This document shows positions 52,719-64,000 of a DNA stretch of 64,000 bases, piece after piece (the stretch's first letter is position 1; the number at the start of each line of letters is the position of its first letter). The stretch comes from Adineta steineri (lineage: Eukaryota > Rotifera > Eurotatoria > Adinetida > Adinetidae), in contig CAJNOI010000241.1 in the NCBI GenBank assembly GCA_905250115.1, forward strand, positions 50,601-114,600, given 5' to 3'. The position numbers and the translations under genes were made by a program. Under the pieces are notes generated by a model, which searched no databases, was not told the DNA's origin, and saw only the letters and a list, made by a program, of their open reading frames with translations.

Positions 52719-55700
52719 CTAATCGACCAAATGTAAATGATGTTCAGGAAGAGTAATATCAGAATCGAGAGTAATGTGAACTGATGACTTCAATTTTTCA
52801 GATTGTTTATCGATGTTTTTAATAGTGTTATTACATGTTTTAAGTGATTCAGATGAACTCTTCCGATTTAATTCATTGATATTAAAGAAATGTTCCTGAA
52901 ATAATCAAGTTTTATTATTTAAATCATATCTTATATGAGAGATAGAAACTATCACCTGAATTGATGACATATCCAAGTGCATCATCATACTATTTGCTGG
53001 TTGAAAACAAAAATGATCTTGAACACGCATAAATACATTACGAATAATTGTCCATTCTATAATGAAGTAAAAGATAAGAGTTTAAATTGGAAACAGAAAG
53101 ATTTAAGAAATATTTACCCTTTACTCGAATATATTCAGCTAGATTACGATACAATTCGAATGGATCTTCAATAGCAATTATGTCACTATACCATTTTTTA
53201 TCAACACGTAATAATGGTTCATATTGCCGAATTGTAACAATACGTTTTTTATAATTAAAATTTTGTGTATAATAACGTAAAAAAGCAATCCATAGAGCAC
53301 CAGATGACATTGTATTCGGCTCGTTTTTTTTGTTCCAAATTTGTTTCTAAATAAGAATAAATTATTATATATCAAATATAAATCATCTTCTACAAGTCTA
53401 TTTAAATCATTAAAGAAATATAGACTATATTGACCACATTTTCGAACCGACGAATTATCTGTTGATGAATCGTCGATCAACTAGAATATACATGTTCATG
53501 AAAAAAAAAATACAAAAGAAAAAAAAACTTGTTGAAGAACAGGTAAGACAGGTGGTTGAATTTGTTGAAGAAAATGAATGACCATTATAATATATGAATA
53601 ACTTGATAATCTGCGACAACTTCTAACATCTATGACCTTATTGTACAAGACAATAATATATGATTAAATGAAATTATTTTTTATACTTTAACTAAATATT
53701 TGATCATATAACCAAGTTCAACTACACGCGAATCAATTTGCGCGTACGTTTTTAGTAGATTAGTATTTTCAATAGCCTAACAAAAAAGATGTATGAATTA
53801 TATTATAATGAAAGATAATAATCAGACAAATCTGTTGTGAATGCTTATATCGAATTCAATATTTAATTGCAAATGTTTCGATCGAATTATAGGTACTCTG
53901 GCGTGACTGATTACATTCACATATTCAAAGGTATTAGAACACATTGATCGAGATAATTTCTCTAGAATATTGACTTTATCTTCATTTGTCTAGATGAGAA
54001 ATGAAATAGGTAGAATTATTGGATTTTTCTAATATTAAAACATACATTTTTCCATATATGTATACACACATCAAGATCACTTTGTTGAAAACCAAAACCA
54101 TTACAAGATGAGCCATATGGTTGTAATTTACAGCCGGGATAGATTTTTTGATATTGAATTTGAAGTTGACGCACAAGTTCTTTACGATTTTCAATATCTT
54201 TTCTTGTTGGTTTATGACGTTCTATAAAAAAGTTACAATAGAATCATGAAATTATAGTAAAGATATCTACCAGTAATGTATCGACAAAGTTTAGAAAGAA
54301 TATTTTCCCATTCTTGGCTTATTTCTGTCACATTTGGTTTTGACTCTTTAGGACAGTTGGACTTGATATGACCATTTTCATAGCATGAAACACATGCTAT
54401 TGGAGCACCCTACATATAAAGTAACAATATACATGCAATTCCTTCTTTATATACTGTTTTCATGCCTGTTCAGCACCAAAATTTTCTGCTTGAAAATCGT
54501 AGAAGAACGCAGGAGAATTAGTTTCTAATGAAATTGTCGGAATCGTCTCATCTTGGCTGGATAATAAATGTTCAGTATTTGAACTAACTACAGGAAGTGC
54601 TTTCATGGTTGATTCAGAATGAGATTCATCAGTTGCTGATATTAAATTTGGTAGAACTACTGTTTGCAAGTTGAAACTGTTGAGCAATTCTTGCACTTTA
54701 TCGTTAACAATTCTACCTAGAATGAAATGCAAAACGCAAAGGAGGGTGTGGGTGTGAGTATGGGAGAAGGCATGGATGCGCAAAGAGGAAGAACACAACG
54801 CCTACTCCTACACTTACACACACCCACCCCCTTGTCGAAAGCAAATGAATTACAGTATAACTTTGATATTAACTACCTTGTCGTTCAAATTCTCTGTGCA
54901 ATATTCGTCTTTGTTTCTTATTGGCATTTCGACAGAGCGCTTCGAACAATGTCCTCATTGCTTCCACATCCTGCGTATCATCATGAAAATTTTCTATTTG
55001 TTTCAGATCCTTTGACATTTCATTATCCGATACCAGTGATGATTTACTAGAAGATGTAAACAATCATTTGCAATAGTATCGTTGATGTTAGATATTCACT
55101 AACTTATTATTCTGTTCTTTGTTACTATCACTATTTATTTGTATCGGTGCAATTTCATTGCTATCAAATATTTTCATATTCTCTTGGAAATAAGGCTGAA
55201 ATACATCTTCCATTTCGTCTTTGTCGTCATTTTTATCTAGCCATAATGGACAATTAGTACTATTCGGTTTAAGTATTGGCTTCGGTTGTGGAGTTTTTTT
55301 CTTATCAAATGTTTGTAAATACAAATTTCGTATTTCCGTCTGAGTCATTTTCAAATCGAATATAACGCCTGAAAATATGTCTTGAATACACAATTGGTAT
55401 GAATGGTGCACCGCATTGATAGTTCTGTTTGTATCCTCATTATCTGAATTTCTCTTGTGTGTGCTACAAAAATATTCAAGAGCTCTTTTGAGTACTTGCC
55501 GAAAATAGTCATATGAACAAGTCGCTTGCATTGTTGAACATAAATTTTCAGTAATACGTATCGGATCTGCATATCGAAAGACAGTTATCAGTAAAATCAA
55601 AAAGTAATTAACTTACCTTGGCAAATGAATTTATTTTTACGTTGTCTTTTACCGATTCTTAAAACTGGCATTCGAGTTTGTATAGATATAATGAATTTTT

Positions 55701-57148
55701 CTGCATCAAATTTTTCAACATAATACGATAAGAGTTGAAAAAAAAGCATTTCCATGTTAATTGTATTTTTTGATTTCCATGTACGAGTATATGCGTTGCA
55801 TAAACGAAAGAAATCATTATATTGATTGTCTTTTAGTTGTATTGGTAGAGGTTTAACACCAAACACCTTATTTCGAAAATGAAGAAATCTATTACATTTA
55901 TGAAAACAATAAAACAATCTTACATATTCATGAAGACATGGTAAAATCGGTTCTTCAAGTTGTTGTAAAAAGTGAATAATCATTAGATGAAAAACTACCG
56001 GATGAAGAGTGCCCAAATCTGGTCTGTCAATGTTGCTTACCTGTGACGAAAGATACATATTCTATGATTATTTTCTAATTATAAGAAGAGAAACCTTTGC
56101 AAGAATACGAAAGAGTCGAAATAATTGAAGAACACGTTGATCAAATTTTGTATATATTTGGATTAATTTTGATAGGTAAATTGCTGTATTATAACCAGAT
56201 GTTAATCGCACATTTATGTTCGAATTACATACAAGTAAATCAATATACGGCAGATCATGATCAATATCGATACGAGGCTCATAGCAAAGTCCTAACAAAA
56301 ATAACAGAGACTATACATATAGAACTGAAGTTGACGATTCTTTTATTGTTTCGTGAACAAGAGCTCGAAAAACGGTCTCATACCAGAGTCACGAATAATA
56401 TTGAGCAGTATGTTCTGTGTACCATATTCCGATGATTCTTTGAACTGCACATCGATATCTATTTTGCTTAACTTATTTAAGGCGCATTTAAATAGAAAAG
56501 CACCATATAAAGTAACTTGAGCATCTATTTGAGAGAATGATACAGAATCAACAAAGAATTGAGCAAATATTTTTGTTCATTACCTGGTCGTTTGGCAACG
56601 ATAATATTATATAATTTATTATATACGGTCAATCGTTCGTGAGCACCGTCTTTGGTTAAAAAATGCTTGACCAAAGTTTGATCAAAGCAAAGTTTTAATA
56701 ATTCCAAATGCTTACAAATTGGTTCTTCGATGATAATCGTTGTTTGATCTGTTTGCACCTAATGAACAGAATATTTTTAGTAACATGATGATGACAAAAG
56801 AATGAATTACTTTGTCCAGTGATTTGTCTTTAGTCTGCGATGCTTAGAAAAAACAAATATTATATCACTGAGAATAAATTTAAAAGATAAATGTTTACCT
56901 GATAATTTTTGTTCAGTTCGATTATTTTGACTATATCGTCCAACTGTTGGTGTAGTTTGTTGTTGAGCACCCACAGCCTCGGTAAACGGTAAGTTAATTG
57001 GCTTCTTTCGAGATCGTTTCGATCGATTGTGTTGTTGATTTTGTTCGTTACGTTGATGATTTAGTTCAATCTGTTCATGGCTATAGTTGGGCGACTGATT
57101 ATTGGAAAGGATTATATCTGTTTTATTTGTATGGACGTTTGAAGCCAT
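52719..57148 (-). CDS. terminal uridylyltransferase, TUT4/TUT7-like
   Basis: Adds non-templated uridines to RNA 3' ends. At least 14 exons. The start MASNVHTNKTD (57148) leads into a basic segment (RSKRSRKKP). The first, probably inactive nucleotidyltransferase unit (56524-55617) has LYGAFLFKCALNKLSKIDID with Ala where the catalytic core needs Ser, then a PAP-like helical part (TLHPVVFHLMIIHFLQQLEE). After a linker (55570-54470) comes a CCHC knuckle CVSCYENGHIKSNCP. The active-type unit follows: PYGSSCNGFGFQQSDLDVCI (near 54065-54120) and LNIEFDIS as the third Asp. Core helices RRLSSYSYIIMVIHFLQQ come next, then the PAP-associated domain (SSGALWIAFLRYYTQNF, IAIEDPFELYRNLAEYI). It ends EHHLHLVD at TAG 52719. 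The order inactive NTase, CCHC, active NTase is the TUT4/7 layout; the N-terminal C2H2 finger and C-terminal knuckles are not seen. One intron carries a hairpin element. Confidence 0.85.
54741..54838. repeat. TGTGGG-type hairpin element (H25) in a TUT intron
   Basis: AGGAGGGTGTGGGTGTGAGT and ACACTTACACACACCCACCC with an inner second stem (GGAGAAGGCATGG). It enlarges the intron to about 160 nt, where its neighbours are about 50-60. Confidence 0.8.
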
Positions 57149-57239
57149 TTATCACGATCAGCAATTCAGCTTGTATGTGTTATGAATGTAAATAGGAAAA
57201 ATAATCTGAAATGCATCTTCTTTAATTTAACAGGAAGGC

Positions 57240-57300
57240 CCATCTTGAGAGTGAGTAGGTGTGTGTTCTCATTATCTATATTCACATCTTTGTGAGAGAG
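57240..57300. repeat. half hairpin element (H26)
   Basis: CCATCTTGAGAGTGAGTAGG keeps the terminus of H24. The C arm is degraded (TTCACATCTTTGTGAGAG). Confidence 0.5.
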
Positions 57301-58519
57301 ATCTTTGAAGAATTTTTTAGTAATACGGGCATATACGAGTGGAAAGAGATTTGTTAAGGGATTTAGTTTTTTATTAATATATGGAATCCGGCAAAATCCG
57401 ATCTGATCTATCCTAAGGCTGATGACTTCCGATTGATTTCATACGGCGCATTCGATCGAATTGAATCTCCTGGGTGGTTAGATCGAACATCTCGTTACAT
57501 ACTCAGAATTTGACTTGAATATCATTGATAAAGTACTTCTATTAGAGTTTGATTTGAATAAAAAGTTAAGTTTCAGAAACTCAAACGTTTTGTAATGTAA
57601 TATTAGTACGAAACAAACTTAATTTTCAAACTTCTGAGTTTTTTATTAAACAATCTATGTGATCTCAGAAGGACAATCTTTTGACATTAAAAATGCTAAA
57701 CAATAAACAATGAACACAAGCAAAACCCTACACATTTAAATAACTCACAGTTTACAACGCTAACGAATTTTCAATTTCATCAACATACTTACTTTACTTT
57801 AAAACGCCAGATAAACCTTGTAAGCAACACTGACGTACGTAACAGTCTGCCTGCTTTATCTTCCTTCTCACGGTAGTTAAGATACCAGAATAACTTCATA
57901 ATTTTAGAAAATAAGCAGTAAAAGAAAAGATATTTTATGTTGACACGTGGATAGAAACAGCTATTAAAACATTTTGTTGTAGACGTTGTAAAAACAACAA
58001 TCGTTGCTAACAGAATGCGAAAAAAATAAGCGCTCTCTACACTGCTTACAATTTTGTTCGTGATGAAGTTAAGCGTACCCTTCCCACTTATTTTTCCGAT
58101 TTTTAGAGCTCGATGACGGTTCGGCCGATCGAGCTGAAATTTTCACCACAAATAGAGAATCTTAAATGATCAGACATATGTTCGAAGAAAAACAATTTCC
58201 TATGGATTTTTGGCAAAATCTTTAGATATGTGGATTGGCATTAGATTTCATTCAACATCGATACCCACAACGTCATACACACCCATACCCTTTTTTTAAA
58301 CTTTTGAACGCATCTGAACCTTTTAAGAACCTACGAAACCTTTTTGGAGGCTTCAGGAGTGTTCCTTATTTTTTAGAGTGAGGGATGCTTCAGAACTCGA
58401 AATTTTCATGAACCGCTTCGTGATAGTGAAAGCCACTTATCCGCCGTCAGTTTCCTACGCGTCAAACTTTGTAATTCATAAAAAACCCAATATATGTTTT
58501 TTTGAAATGTTTTACGAAA

Positions 58520-58760
58520 AACTCATTTTCGTATGAAAAATTCTTTATTGAAATTTTTATATATTTTTTTGACCTTTTTGAGTTTTTAATGCATAATTCT
58601 TTAATTAAATTTTTTAACCTTTTTGTACTTTTTATGAAAAATTCTTTATTTAATTTTTCTAATATTTTTTCACCTAGTTGAACTTTTTATGAGCAAAATA
58701 TTTTTTTTTTATTAAGAGTTGTTTATTTGAATTTTTTTCACCTTTTATTAAAAAACCTGT
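58520..58760. repeat. T-rich degenerate tandem array, about 50-bp units
   Basis: Recurring blocks ATGAAAAATTCTTTATT, then TTTTTGACCTTTTTGAGTTTT and variants, four to five times. Confidence 0.55.
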
Positions 58761-58768
58761 CTTTTGCA

Positions 58769-58832
58769 TAGATGTGGGTGCAGTTGTAACTTATTTATCC
58801 TCTATATATTAACTCACATCCCCACCAAGTCT
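58769..58832. repeat. short hairpin element (H27)
   Basis: ATAGATGTGGGTGCAGTTG and AACTCACATCCCCACCAAG. Confidence 0.55.
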
Positions 58833-60648
58833 ACCGACATTGACGCTCTCATCCGGTCTAAACTTAAACATTTCAGCAAATCGATATTATGGTGTTTTGT
58901 TCTCAAAATCAAGTTTAATTAGTTAACGATTGCGGTTGCATGACATATTTCATAAATTAACTTTTCTAAATTGCTTGAAGCACTTTTCTCCAGCGAAATT
59001 CACTCTTCAAGTCATGTCATTTTAGAAAATAGATTAAGTCTTGGAGCATTACCTCTATACTTTTTTAATCTATAGAAAAATATCTTAGACGCAATGATAA
59101 TGAGTATTTACTATCTAGACAGTTTAATTTACGTCAATCTGTTTATTAAATTTTTACAATATTCATAATAGATATTAGGCCTACAATTTGATCGGCTCAT
59201 CAAATACTTTTATGATTAGAGATGTCACTTTATCTTTACTTTATGAATAGAGATAAAATAAATCTTTATCTTTGTCTTAGAAAGAATAAAGATAATCTTT
59301 ATCTTAAAAATCATGATTAAAAAATAAAGATAATGAGAAAATGAATTTATTTTAAAGAATAAAGAATTTGTTTTTCGTAAGAATCTAAAATTTTATCTTT
59401 TCCAAGTGTGTCACCAAATATTATAAGGACACAGATTAAAAAAGATTCTGGAGAGGTTTTTTCAATAAATCTGTTATGTCTTGCATTGATTGGCTACCAT
59501 TAATCCATATTAGAATGCGACTGATGATAGGAAAAAACTACGATTAATGTTATCTGTTTTTATATCAATTATTTACCGATCACTTGAAAACATTTTCTTT
59601 ATTCTTTAATTTAACTACATTTTTTAAAATAACATTCATCTTTATCTTTATCCTCTTTCTCGTAGAGAAGAGTCCAGTAAACATAAATTGTCTGATTGAT
59701 TGCTTGGTTGTCTGTCCGCAGGGTCAAAAGAACATCGGAAACCGATTTTCTCCAAAAGACATTTCTTGAGGTATTTCGATGCGGAGACTTCGAATGTGAA
59801 GTCTGTTGGTTGACCATGATGACGGGAGGGGTGTAGAGAGGACAAAGGTAAAAGAAACATCGAAGACCGATTTTTCCCGGTTTTCACTTGTTTTTTCAGT
59901 AAATGTGAAGAGGATACATTTCTACGAGAAATAGCTAAGCGAGTCCTCGGACGAGCGTTAATTAACGACTAGTGAGAATAGAGTCAACAAGTTTGTTTTT
60001 TATATCGATGAAAGAAATTTTACAAAGCTTTTTTTCTCGTCATCATTGAGAATCAAGAAAACTAAAGGTCAAGCTGATTTTTTATATACTAATTAGTTTC
60101 TATTTTTCACACTTATGCTTGTTTACCGTTTTGAAATGCTCTCAAATAGTTTAATTTCAACATAAAATTCAAATCTGCCAAGAAAATTAGGAATATCCAA
60201 ATCAAGGAGAATATTCAGTAAATGGAGATAATGCATCCTTTTCATTGCTTTTCGAGAAGTCTCAGTAATTTCTAAAGGCATTGGACATCTTTCATAAATG
60301 CCGTTTCATTTATCTTTGAAATGTTTTAGTCTGCTACTCTCATTTGATTCTCTCCAGGCAATACGTGGGTAGATAATGTGAAATATTGTTTTAACTATGT
60401 CAATTTCTTAAGAAAGTATTTAGACTAAACAAAAGAAAAGAAAAGAGAATAATTTCTTTCCATCGAACAAACTAATTTGTTGTAGCTTTAGGTATTTAGA
60501 CAAGAATTTATTATTTCCCTTTTTTTTTTGTCAATTTATGAGAAAGAGAAAAGAAATGAAGGTATGAACTATATTTCTTTTCATAGATTAACTTGTTTTT
60601 CATCGAACGCATCTTCAATAATATTAAATTATTACAAAAGAAAGAAGA

Positions 60649-61704
60649 ATGTCGACCAACAATACTACAATCATATTTCAATTACCATCATTTAACACAA
60701 TTTCAACTATTACACAAAATCTTTCCTTTTATGGTTTTCTTTTTTTATTTATCTTTGGTTTCGTTGGAAATATTAGTAGCTTAGTTATATTTAGTGGAAC
60801 AAGTTTAAGAAAAGCTTCTACTTCTCTTCTCTTCATATTTCTTGCAATTTCCGATACTGGTTATCTTTTAACATGCATATACGAGTTTATCTATTATGGT
60901 TTCAATATTAAAGATCCAAATGCTGATAGAAGTCGTATTAGTGCTCTCTGCCGTTTTCGTTCGTATTTTCAAACAATTTTCATGTGTGTATCATCGTGGC
61001 TTCTCGTTGCAATATCAGCTGATCGTTCAATAAGAATTATATTTCCTTTCAAAGCCAAAACTCTATGTACACGACGTCATGCAATATATGTTGCTACAAT
61101 AATTCTTCTAATTTTTCTCGTTCTTAATGCTCATTATCTTACAGTAGGATTTGGAGCAAATCAAGGTCAATTTGTCTATTGTTATTCAGACTTTCGAAAT
61201 ACTCAATATACTTATTTCTATGCTTATCAATGGCCTATAATCCTATCAATTTTCCAAATCTTCTTGCCTGCTTTTTGCATCTTTTTATTTTCATTGTTAA
61301 TCTATAAAAACCGTCAACGCCCAACTGCTCTTATTATCAGCGTTCATCGAAAATTTTTGGAAGTTCAATTATTAAGATTGATGATCTCAAGTAGTCTTCT
61401 ATTTCTTCTAACAATGATTCCATTAGGCTTATCGAATACAATTGGACCACGATTTTTGACTTTTGTAACACTTAAACAATTACATACATATATTTCAATA
61501 CTCTATTTTATTCAATCAATTAATTATTCAATCAATTTCTATGTTAATGTTTGTTCAAGTAAATTATTTAGAGAAAAAATTTTACGAATATTACATTTCA
61601 ATTTTGGTCAACATATACATCCGATTGTACAGGCTGAACCTGTTGAAATAGTAAGGCTAGATAGACAAATAATGGCTGTTCAACTCAATCAATTAAAAAA
61701 TTGA
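60649..61704 (+). CDS. rhodopsin-class G-protein-coupled receptor
   Basis: Single exon, 351 residues, seven hydrophobic helices. The N-terminus has N-glycosylation sites (NNT, NLS). GN at 40-41 is the TM1 signature and LAISD at 65-69 the TM2 Asp. Cys101 and Cys178 form the expected extracellular disulphide. The TM3 end reads ADRS (125-127 DRS in place of DRY). TM7 has NYSINFYVN where NPxxY is usual, so Pro is replaced by Phe/Ile, a pattern common in the lineage-expanded peptide-like (FMRFamide/orphan) receptors of rotifers. ATG 60649 is preferred over an out-of-frame ATG at 60593. Ligand unknown. The plasma-membrane location follows from the fold. Confidence 0.85.
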   Translation: MSTNNTTIIFQLPSFNTISTITQNLSFYGFLFLFIFGFVGNISSLVIFSGTSLRKASTSLLFIFLAISDTGYLLTCIYEFIYYGFNIKDPNADRSRISALCRFRSYFQTIFMCVSSWLLVAISADRSIRIIFPFKAKTLCTRRHAIYVATIILLIFLVLNAHYLTVGFGANQGQFVYCYSDFRNTQYTYFYAYQWPIILSIFQIFLPAFCIFLFSLLIYKNRQRPTALIISVHRKFLEVQLLRLMISSSLLFLLTMIPLGLSNTIGPRFLTFVTLKQLHTYISILYFIQSINYSINFYVNVCSSKLFREKILRILHFNFGQHIHPIVQAEPVEIVRLDRQIMAVQLNQLKN

Positions 61705-62855
61705 TTTGTGTTGTGTAGTTTTCCTTCTGTCGCTTATTTTTGAATATTCGACTAAAACAAATGATCTGATGCGTTTTAATGGGCATAGCTCTACTTCTTT
61801 TTTCTTTGTATTTTCTTCTGAGACTTATTTTTTGGCGTTTTCTTTATTTGTCTAATGTTGTCTTTTCTGTATCGATGTTGTCGTGTAACTGTCAGTATTA
61901 ATTGTTTCATTTATATTTTATTAAATTTTTCAAAAGATGTCTTTATAATACCATCTATTGGGGTGTGGATATGAGTATTCTTCTCATTCATCTACAATGA
62001 CGTACCATCAAGACTTCTAATTGATGATGGTGCCATGCATCCGAGTGGAAAAAACAGTTGGAGTTGGAATAAATCGGTGAAATCAAATAAATTGAATTTG
62101 CAATTAAAATAATTCTAAAGGTGTAATAGTTTTACTAATATGCATATTTAACAAGAATTTAATTAGGCCATCGCAAAACTGTTCGCTCAGCCGATTGATA
62201 AAATGTATTTAGTGCTTGAAAGTCTTGTACGCCTAAACTGTTGGATTCCTGGTTTTGTTTAAAAATAAGAATGAGTGCACCGAAAAAAATCACTAAATTG
62301 ACTTTTTATAGTTTCTTGTTTTTGCTATTACACTCACTATAATAGTGTCTCAGTCTTTCTGTTGAGACACGCGTCAATATGAAAAATAATTAGATATAAA
62401 AACAGTTCCTTTATTTTCGAGAATTTCTATAGTTTATATATGAAAATTTTGTTGGGATGTACCGAATGATAAAATATATATTTTTAGTTATAATTTGAAA
62501 TTGAATAATGACACGAATGGTATATCGAATAAAGAGTTAAAAACGTGTCGTATCATCTATAGAAAAAATTTCTTAATATTAATTTCTGAAGTGATTTTGG
62601 AATTTTCTAATTATTAATAAACTTTATTTTTGTAAAGAAAAAGCAAAACATAAAAGGAGGATCAATTATAATCATAATGAAAACTTAGCTTATTCTTAAA
62701 AAAAATAAAACAAAATTCTACAAAAAACGATTTGATGCGTTTTCATCTCATCGTGCCAATAATTAAAAATGCAGTTCTCTATCCTGTTCACGCCAAAAAA
62801 TAATTCAAACAGTATATACTAATATTCATGTTATCTTTGCATATACATGCAAAAT
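61705..62855. other. intergenic region 3' of the GPCR gene
   Basis: AT-rich. Holds a half hairpin (H28, 61960-62013: GGGGTGTGGATATGAG and ACCATCAAGA). No gene seen. Confidence 0.4.
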
Positions 62856-62925
62856 AGAGGGTGTGGGTGTGGATGCGAATGCGAGTGCGGGTTTGAATAA
62901 AACAGAATACCCACACCCACACCCT
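62856..62925. repeat. TGTGGG-type hairpin element (H29)
   Basis: AGAGGGTGTGGGTGTGGATG pairs with TACCCACACCCACACCCTTT; loop about 30 nt. Confidence 0.85.
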
Positions 62926-63027
62926 TTATTTATTTCTTCCTCTCAAGAATCGCATCGTTCTAATACAAAACACACGCTTATCGACTCGTTCAGCAAATAG
63001 AATGAAAAGAATCGAAAGAACAAATAC

Positions 63028-63190
63028 CATGCGTACAGCGCATGTAAGCGAGAGTGTCACGTAAATAACATGCATACAGCGCATGCAAGTGATAGCGTCA
63101 CAGTCAAGTACCGAAAGCAAGTACGAATTTCAAAAGATAATAGTACGAAAGCAAGAACGAATATTAAAAGGTAATAGTACGTAAGCACCA
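63028..63190. repeat. two adjoining short tandem repeats
   Basis: A 41-bp unit starting CATGCGTACAGCGCATG occurs at 63028 and 63069. A 34-bp unit starting CGAAAGCAAGTACGAAT occurs at 63112 and 63146, with a partial third copy (CGTAAGCACC). They lie about 410 bp upstream of the multicopper oxidase ATG. Confidence 0.7.
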
Positions 63191-63600
63191 AAAAAGATCA
63201 AAATGCATATAAAGAAAAGAGAAAAAGCCATCCTTTGGCTTCGTGCAAGTATTTACTTCAGTTACTTTCAACAAGATTAAAGTTTATGCTAATTGATGTA
63301 ATTAAAGTGTTATCATAAAAAAAACTACTTCCCTCTTATTTTTTTTCCAACTTAATTCTCCGCGAAAGAAATGACGCATCTATTTTCTTTTTGACTCTAA
63401 TAATGTTTTTTTCAAGAAGGTTTTAAAAGACAGATTGACGACTATTTACTTACGAAAATGATGAATTATTATCATCATTTGTTTTTGCTTACGAATGCAT
63501 CGTCAGATACTTGACTGATGACAAAGCATTGATTATATATAGAAAAAGGACATAAACACAATACTAAATATACTATAATACTAAGATACAACGGAATACT

Positions 63601-64000
63601 ATGTTCACCTATTTGATCTTTGCTTCATTTTTTTTCTTCAATAGTCTTGTAATTGAAACGGCTCTTGTTGAATATGATTTCATCGTTCGTACTATTCCAT
63701 CTAATCCAGATGGTTATCCTCGACCTGTAATTATAATGCATAATGCAAACTCATCATGGGATGTCAATCGACCATTTCCTGGCCCATTGATTCGAGCGAA
63801 ATTAGGTGATACACTTCGTATTCGAATCACTAATATGATGCGTGATCAAGCAACATCAATTCATTTTCATGGCCTCCATATGTTTAAAAATCCATGGGCC
63901 GATGGGACGGAACATATAACCCAATGCCCTATTGCACCGCATCAAACGTTCATATACGAATTTGAAGTGACACAAACAGGAACGTTTTGGTATCATTCAC
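63601..64000 (+). CDS. multicopper oxidase (laccase-like), 5' part
   Basis: Opens at ATG 63601 with a signal peptide (MFTYLIFASFFFFNSLVIET) and runs off the window end, 133 codons. FPGPLIRAKLGDTLRIRITN is the first cupredoxin domain. IHFHGLH supplies the first two copper-ligand His (HxH) of the trinuclear centre and GTFWYHS begins the second HxH (cut after the first His). These enzymes oxidise phenols, amines or metals with reduction of O2 to water, and in animals act outside the cell, for example in cuticle tanning or metal handling. No intron is seen in this part. Which subclass it is cannot be decided without the other domains. Confidence 0.9.
   Translation, partial: MFTYLIFASFFFFNSLVIETALVEYDFIVRTIPSNPDGYPRPVIIMHNANSSWDVNRPFPGPLIRAKLGDTLRIRITNMMRDQATSIHFHGLHMFKNPWADGTEHITQCPIAPHQTFIYEFEVTQTGTFWYHS

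Larger units (their letters stand above)
57196..60648. other. intergenic region between the TUT and GPCR genes
   Basis: About 3.4 kb without a supported gene. It contains hairpin remnants (57240-57300, 58258-58292, 58769-58832), a T-rich degenerate tandem array (58520-58760), AAGATAA-rich DNA at 59225-59350 and a diverged 35-nt direct repeat (near 59726 and 59851). Confidence 0.45.

Noticed and set aside
59611..59887. Overlapping frames near 59.6-59.9 kb
   Set aside because: They cover a diverged direct repeat and lack any coding signature; no splice sites linking them to a gene.
1..64000. Window as a chromosome end, suggested by TGTGGG motifs
   Set aside because: No long head-to-tail TGTGGG array at either edge; copies are short, inverted and scattered through gene-bearing DNA.

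Overview
The window looks like an AT-rich metazoan genome, most probably a bdelloid rotifer (Adineta/Rotaria type). The reasons are spliced genes with very short introns (about 45-60 nt, GT..AG), several ADP-ribosyltransferase-like (ART) genes including one fused to kinesin-light-chain-type TPRs, F-box/LRR genes, a divergent rhodopsin-class GPCR, and more than 25 short elements built from TGTGGG-like units. TGTGGG is, as I recall it, the bdelloid telomeric hexamer. The species call is inference. There is one 100-N assembly gap at 44228-44327.

Layout. 0-8 kb: the 3' end of a TRPA-like channel, a membrane-anchored FkbM-like protein (-), a plasma-membrane Ca2+-ATPase relic (-) and a ten-exon N-myristoyltransferase (-) with a one-base frameshift. 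9-19 kb: an ART pseudogene, small exons of unknown genes and an ART gene with a probable Cys/His-rich tail. 19.9-24 kb: a 1383-residue ART+20xTPR protein. 24-26.5 kb: two copies of a tRNA-Asn(GTT) block. 26.6-27.3 kb: a Cys-rich small protein and a 370-bp palindrome. 28.7-34.1 kb: an F-box gene running into 25 consecutive LRR exons, 24 of them exactly 84 nt and all phase 0. 34.3-36.2 kb: a third tRNA-Asn block split by a 1.59-kb inverted-repeat element. 36.5-42.6 kb: a secreted Cys-rich protein, a minisatellite and two F-box paralogues. 42.6-48.2 kb: an ART-TPR pseudogene, the gap, inverted-repeat elements, a Cys/Tyr-rich exon and an LTR-retrotransposon gag remnant. 50.5-57.1 kb: a Shisa/CX-like secreted protein, a decayed gene and a terminal uridylyltransferase (TUT4/7-like). 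60.6-64 kb: a GPCR and the start of a multicopper oxidase.

The strongest unexplained signal is the hairpin family. A G-rich arm (TGAGGGTGTGGGTGTGGG and variants) is followed by a 15-60 nt loop and a C-rich complementary arm, often ending CCCTCAAGATGG. Copies lie in intergenic DNA, in introns, across a stop codon, at the end of a retrotransposon fragment and on both sides of the tRNA blocks. One F-box gene carries a copy in an intron where its neighbouring paralogue has none, which points to insertion.

The genes do not form a pathway. What links them is lineage-expanded families (ART, F-box, LRR, GPCR) plus heavy gene decay. Exon limits come from reading GT/AG sites and frame by eye; no search or transcript data was available.
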